64,000 nt of DNA. Origin: Hyphomicrobiaceae bacterium (lineage in GTDB: Bacteria; Pseudomonadota; Alphaproteobacteria; Rhizobiales; Hyphomicrobiaceae). Shown here piece by piece: positions 60,960-64,000 of this stretch. The position numbers were made by a program, and so were the translations under genes. Below the pieces are notes generated by a model. The model searched no databases. It was not told where the DNA came from and saw only the letters and a program-made list of their open reading frames with translations. Every line of letters begins with the position of its first letter. Position 1 is the first letter of the stretch. Location of the stretch: positions 186,001 to 250,000 of the forward strand of contig JACKJH010000003.1 in the NCBI GenBank assembly GCA_020638055.1, in the 5' to 3' direction.

Positions 60960-61442
60960 TCAGGCCAAAGTCGGCGGCGGCGGTGCAAGGACGATATCGC
61001 TGCGCAACGAATTGGCAATGAAGCATTGGTCGTGCGCGCGGTGGTGCATATCGTCGACAGCGGCCTGATCGGGTTTTGTATCGCCTGAGAAGGCCACAAG
61101 CGGTCGCAGCGTGATGCGCTCCATAAAGGTCCTGCCACCGTCGTTCTTTCCGAGCACGCCGAACGCTTCATCGACATATGAGTCGACCCTGTATCCAGCC
61201 TTGGCGGCGAACGCGAGGAAGAACAGCATGTGACATGCCGAGAGCGATGCAATCAGCCCTTCCTCGGGATCGACCGCATCTGGTTTGGCCATCGGAGCGG
61301 GGATGAGTTTCGATGGCGGGCACGATCCTGGTACTTCGCAACCCTCATCAAAACGCCAGATGTGCGCGCGCGAATACTTTTTATCGAGAAAGTCCTGGTC
61401 GCCGCGCTGCCATACGATCGTTGCGTGGTGCTCTCCAGCCAT
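60960..61442 (-). CDS. OsmC/Ohr-like peroxiredoxin inside the gcv operon
   Basis: A 160-residue OsmC-family protein. The two redox cysteines are C70 (LIASLSACHMLFF) and C140 (HRAHDQCFIANS), in the positions used by thiol-dependent hydroperoxide reductases of this family. OsmC-type enzymes may receive electrons from lipoylated proteins; the adjacent GcvH is a lipoylated protein, so a functional link is plausible but inferred. Its ATG overlaps the gcvH stop by 1 bp (TAATG). Confidence 0.9.
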   Translation of the reverse strand: MAGEHHATIVWQRGDQDFLDKKYSRAHIWRFDEGCEVPGSCPPSKLIPAPMAKPDAVDPEEGLIASLSACHMLFFLAFAAKAGYRVDSYVDEAFGVLGKNDGGRTFMERITLRPLVAFSGDTKPDQAAVDDMHHRAHDQCFIANSLRSDIVLAPPPPTLA

Positions 61443-61819
61443 TATCCGTTCTCCGCAACAAACTTGTCATATGCGGTGCGGTCCATGAGGCCGTCCGCAG
61501 CGCCTGCGTCGGCCAGTTTCACCTTTATGAACCAGGCTTTGCCTTCGGCATCTTCGTTGACGAGCGCCGGGTTCTCGACAATGTCGGCATTGACCTCGAC
61601 CACCTCTCCTTCGAGCGGCGCAAAAACATCGCTTGCCGCCTTCACACTTTCGACGACCGCAACAGCTTCACCGGCAGCGACTTTGCGGCCGACTTCAGGC
61701 AGTTCGACAAAAACAATGTCTCCTAACTGTTCTTGCGCATGGACGGTAACGCCGATGGTGGCAACGCCGTCGTCAATGCGGATGTATTCGTGATCCTCGG
61801 TAAAGCGCTCCAGTGCCAT
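61442..61819 (-). CDS. gcvH: Glycine cleavage system H protein
   Basis: A 125-residue lipoyl carrier that shuttles the aminomethyl group between P-, T- and L-proteins. The lipoylated lysine is K60 in AVVESVKAASDVFAPLEG; the start is MALERFTEDHEYIRI. ATG 61819 follows AAAGGAAA; an ATG 42 bp upstream is not homologous. LipB for its lipoylation is at 11637-12359. Confidence 0.96.
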   Translation of the reverse strand: MALERFTEDHEYIRIDDGVATIGVTVHAQEQLGDIVFVELPEVGRKVAAGEAVAVVESVKAASDVFAPLEGEVVEVNADIVENPALVNEDAEGKAWFIKVKLADAGAADGLMDRTAYDKFVAENG

Positions 61820-61912
61820 ATGCGAATTTCCTTTCTGGCTAGCCTTCGGCCATTCGGCCAACTGCGGGAGGCAGGGTATTAGCTACGTAGGATTGATGAT
61901 GGGGTTGTGGCC

Positions 61913-63085
61913 TCAACTTCCTTTGCGATGAAAATTGTGAGGCACGAACGGTAGTGGCGCAATACGCGCTGGCATCGACTTGCCGCGTACGACGAGTTGA
62001 ACCTCGGTGTCCACCGCTGCATGATCGGGTGGCACATAGCCCATGGCAATAGGGCCGTTGACCGAAGGGCCAAACCCTCCTGACGTCACGATACCGATTT
62101 TGTCGCCGGTGGATGACAGGACTTCGGTACCCTCGCGAGCGGGCGCGCGGCCTTGGGGAATAATTCCAACGCGTGTACGCTTTACGCCATCGGCCAATTC
62201 ATTCTGAATGCGTTCGGCCCCCGGAAAGCCACCTTCGGTGCGTCTGCGTTTCTGGATCGACCACTGCAGGCCGGCTTCGATTGGCGAAATCGTTTCGTCT
62301 ATGTCATGGCCATATAGGCAGAGCCCGGCTTCCAGGCGGAGTGAATCACGCGCACCAAGACCAATTGGAGCGACGCGCTCGTCATCTGCCAACTTGTCCC
62401 AGAGTTTTCCGACGTCTTCACCGAGCACAGAAATCTCATAGCCGTCCTCGCCAGTGTACCCTGAGCGGGAAACATGAGCTGAAATCCCATCGAGGTCGAT
62501 CCGTCGCGCGCTCATGAAATCCATGCAGGCGACATCATTGGAAAGTTTTGCCAGAACATCTGCGGCCATTGGGCCTTGCAGCGCGAGCAGCGCATAGTGT
62601 CGATTGGGTACGAGCCGGAACGATTTCGTCTCGTCGGCACGGGCTGCGATGCGTTTGAAATCTATATGCTTGCGGGCTGCGTTGACGACGAGCACAAGAA
62701 CACCCTTGCGCACATCATCGGCGCCACGCGTGACCATCAAGTCGTCGATTATACCGCCTTCATCGTTCAGCAATTGGGTGTAGCGCTGCTGTCCTGGCTC
62801 CAGCTCTTTCAGTGCGGCCGGTACGAATTGTTCCAGAAATTTGGCTACGGTTTCATGTTTCTTGTCTGCTGAAACCAGATACGCCTGCCCCATGTGGGAA
62901 ACATCGAACAGCCCGGCCTTTTCCCGTGTCCAGAGGTGCTCTTTGAGAACACCAAGTGGATACTGCACGGGCATTTCATAGCCTGCGAAAGGCACCATCT
63001 TGGCACCGGCAGCCACGTGCCGGTCGTAAAGTGGCGTTCGCTTCAATTGCGCGGTGTCATTGTCGGTTGCGGTCGCGTCGGACAT
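61913..63085 (-). CDS. gcvT: Glycine cleavage system T protein (aminomethyltransferase)
   Basis: A 390-residue tetrahydrofolate-dependent enzyme that releases ammonia and forms methylene-THF. Family marks are TPLYDRHVAAGAKMVPFAGY, GLFDVSHMGQ, VSRSGYTGEDGYEISV, RDSLRLEAGLCLYGHDID and PIEAGLQWSI. It is the first gene of the operon and follows the riboswitch by about 50 bp. The start ATG 63085 has GGAG upstream. Confidence 0.95.
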   Translation of the reverse strand: MSDATATDNDTAQLKRTPLYDRHVAAGAKMVPFAGYEMPVQYPLGVLKEHLWTREKAGLFDVSHMGQAYLVSADKKHETVAKFLEQFVPAALKELEPGQQRYTQLLNDEGGIIDDLMVTRGADDVRKGVLVLVVNAARKHIDFKRIAARADETKSFRLVPNRHYALLALQGPMAADVLAKLSNDVACMDFMSARRIDLDGISAHVSRSGYTGEDGYEISVLGEDVGKLWDKLADDERVAPIGLGARDSLRLEAGLCLYGHDIDETISPIEAGLQWSIQKRRRTEGGFPGAERIQNELADGVKRTRVGIIPQGRAPAREGTEVLSSTGDKIGIVTSGGFGPSVNGPIAMGYVPPDHAAVDTEVQLVVRGKSMPARIAPLPFVPHNFHRKGS

Positions 63086-63137
63086 ATCAGGCTCCGTGGG
63101 CTGCAGGACGGGACAAGGTATGACCCTGACCGGAAAT

Positions 63138-63360
63138 CAGCCCCCTCTGTCGCGGAACCTGAGAGATTGGACCCATGCCGCATCTTGCAATGTGCGGCTT
63201 GGTGGCCTTGTCCCCTTGGGTGAGCCGGGCAGATATTACACAATCAACCACGGCTGCTTTCCAGAGTGTCGATAGGTGCGCGGTCCTTCTGCCTGAGAGT
63301 TTCCGGGGCGGTTGCTCCTTCGGCGCTCGACTTCAGTTTTTTGAAGCCCAGTCTCTCCCA
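63138..63360 (-). ncRNA. Tandem glycine riboswitch
   Basis: On the minus strand, aptamer 1 reads TGGGAGAGAC ... GCGCCGAAGGAGCAACCGC ... GGAAACTCTCAGGCAGAAGG ACCGCG (63360 to about 63255). Aptamer 2 follows (CTCTGGAAAGC, then ACCCAAGGGGACAAGGCC ... CAATCTCTCAGGTTCCGCG, then ACAGAGGGGG; to about 63138). These conserved segments are those of the glycine riboswitch. It lies directly before gcvT, matching the usual activation of glycine cleavage by glycine. Confidence 0.93.
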
Positions 63361-63462
63361 CGTACCAAGAATCTGACGGGTGAAGAATGCGGCGTGGCGC
63401 TGCCGCGGTCAATATCGACTGTAGAAGGCGGGGCAAACCGCCACGCCGCCTAACAATTGTGC

Positions 63463-64000
63463 ATGGGCAAAGCTGGAAGAGGTGCCTTGGCCATCGTTGT
63501 GGTATGCCAGGGTTGGGATCGGCTCTCTGGTTCGCTTTTGCATAGAGCGTCGTGCGATATATCGGAACCAAGTCTTGGCTGGGGGGCGTTGGCTGTTTTG
63601 TTGGATGGGGTGACAGCTTCAGTTGAGCGCTGGGCGAACAACACGTTGGAGCGGTTGGCATTTTCTCCGCTTCTGGCTGTCATGGTTCTTGTTGTGTTGG
63701 TGTTGGCGCTCGACCTTTCCGGCAATCTGCTTCTTGCGCCGCTTGACCGCACGGAGGTCATCTATGCCCAGACGGCAAAGCAAATGCTTGAACCGGAGGG
63801 TGTGGGCGGTTGGACGGCTCCGGCGTTTCAGACCGAGCCCAAATTTGAAAAGCCACTTGCCGTTCTGTGGTTGCAAGCGGGCAGTGCATGGCTGACCGGC
63901 CAGGTTGACCAGATCCGCGGGTATCGCATCCCCTCGATGTTTGGAACCATACTGGCCGTGCTTATTGCGTTCTGGGGTGCGCGGTACCTGTTTAATGGTC
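63463..64000 (+). CDS. ArnT/PMT-type glycosyltransferase, N-terminal part (3' end outside window)
   Basis: The frame runs open to the window end. A GTG at 63610 or the ATG at 63463 could start it; the conserved part begins with a membrane helix (LAVMVLVVLVLALDL) followed by LAPLDRTEVIYAQTAKQML, EPKFEKPLAVLWLQAGSAWL and RIPSMFGTILAVLIAFWGARY. The Asp/Glu pair after the first helix and the KPLAVLW segment are typical of ArnT/PMT polyprenyl-phosphate-sugar-dependent enzymes of the inner membrane. Divergent from the riboswitch-gcv promoter. The 49 residues between 63463 and 63610 have little protein character, so 63610 is slightly preferred. Confidence 0.75.
   Translation, partial: MGKAGRGALAIVVVCQGWDRLSGSLLHRASCDISEPSLGWGALAVLLDGVTASVERWANNTLERLAFSPLLAVMVLVVLVLALDLSGNLLLAPLDRTEVIYAQTAKQMLEPEGVGGWTAPAFQTEPKFEKPLAVLWLQAGSAWLTGQVDQIRGYRIPSMFGTILAVLIAFWGARYLFNG

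Overview
The window looks like a chromosomal segment of an alphaproteobacterium, most probably of the order Hyphomicrobiales (Rhizobiales). The evidence is gene order: a run xthA, erpA, dgt, argS, SPOR protein, nagZ, scpA, scpB, tatABC, serS, surE, an NlpD/DipM-like LysM-M23 protein, a DUF815 ATPase, yajC, secD, secF, an Mth938/NDUFAF3-like protein and an NDUFAF6-like protein is characteristic of that group. A perfect CtrA-type box and short intergenic mosaic repeats of the rhizobial kind agree with this. No genus is claimed. No rRNA, CRISPR array, transposase or prophage was seen.

Layout. Bases 1-9300 hold the end of pccB, an FlK-like thioesterase, a Tat-exported intradiol dioxygenase, a DUF2199 protein, two paralogous small secreted proteins, an internally duplicated unknown protein, a TAXI-type solute-binding protein and pccA. 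Bases 9300-23100 are a mixed accessory zone: a LysR regulator, a histone-H1-like protein, lipB, tRNA-Leu(GAG), a von Willebrand A protein with a beta-sandwich partner, a nitroreductase, nadK, cutA, an exported peptidoglycan-binding-like protein and a membrane protein ending in a primase-type winged helix. Bases 23400-29700 carry an RND efflux pump with its adaptor, and a cupin gene divergent from a LysR gene. Bases 29800-53400 are the conserved housekeeping run named above. Bases 53576-57920 hold a large secreted SGNH hydrolase, a GcvR-like ACT protein and an AI-2E-family permease. Bases 58006-63360 are a glycine-cleavage operon on the minus strand (gcvT, gcvH, an OsmC-like gene, gcvPA, gcvPB) behind a tandem glycine riboswitch. 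An ArnT/PMT-type glycosyltransferase runs off the right edge.

How genes work together. PccA and PccB would carboxylate propionyl-CoA. GcvT, GcvH, GcvPA and GcvPB form three proteins of the glycine cleavage system (the P-protein is split), with glycine sensed by the leader RNA. YajC, SecD and SecF, and TatA, TatB and TatC, are the two export accessory or translocase sets. ScpA/ScpB, NagZ, the SPOR protein and the LysM-M23 protein concern chromosome and cell-wall biology.

The most striking feature outside genes is a set of short palindromic modules that almost always begin and end in CTAG and sit in intergenic gaps, often chained so that neighbours share one CTAG. Several families are distinguishable, including a 167-bp double hairpin present three times at exactly the same length. 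At two sites the terminal TAG of a module is the stop codon of the adjacent gene, three genes in all. I read these as mobile palindromic modules that insert at CTAG, which remains an inference.
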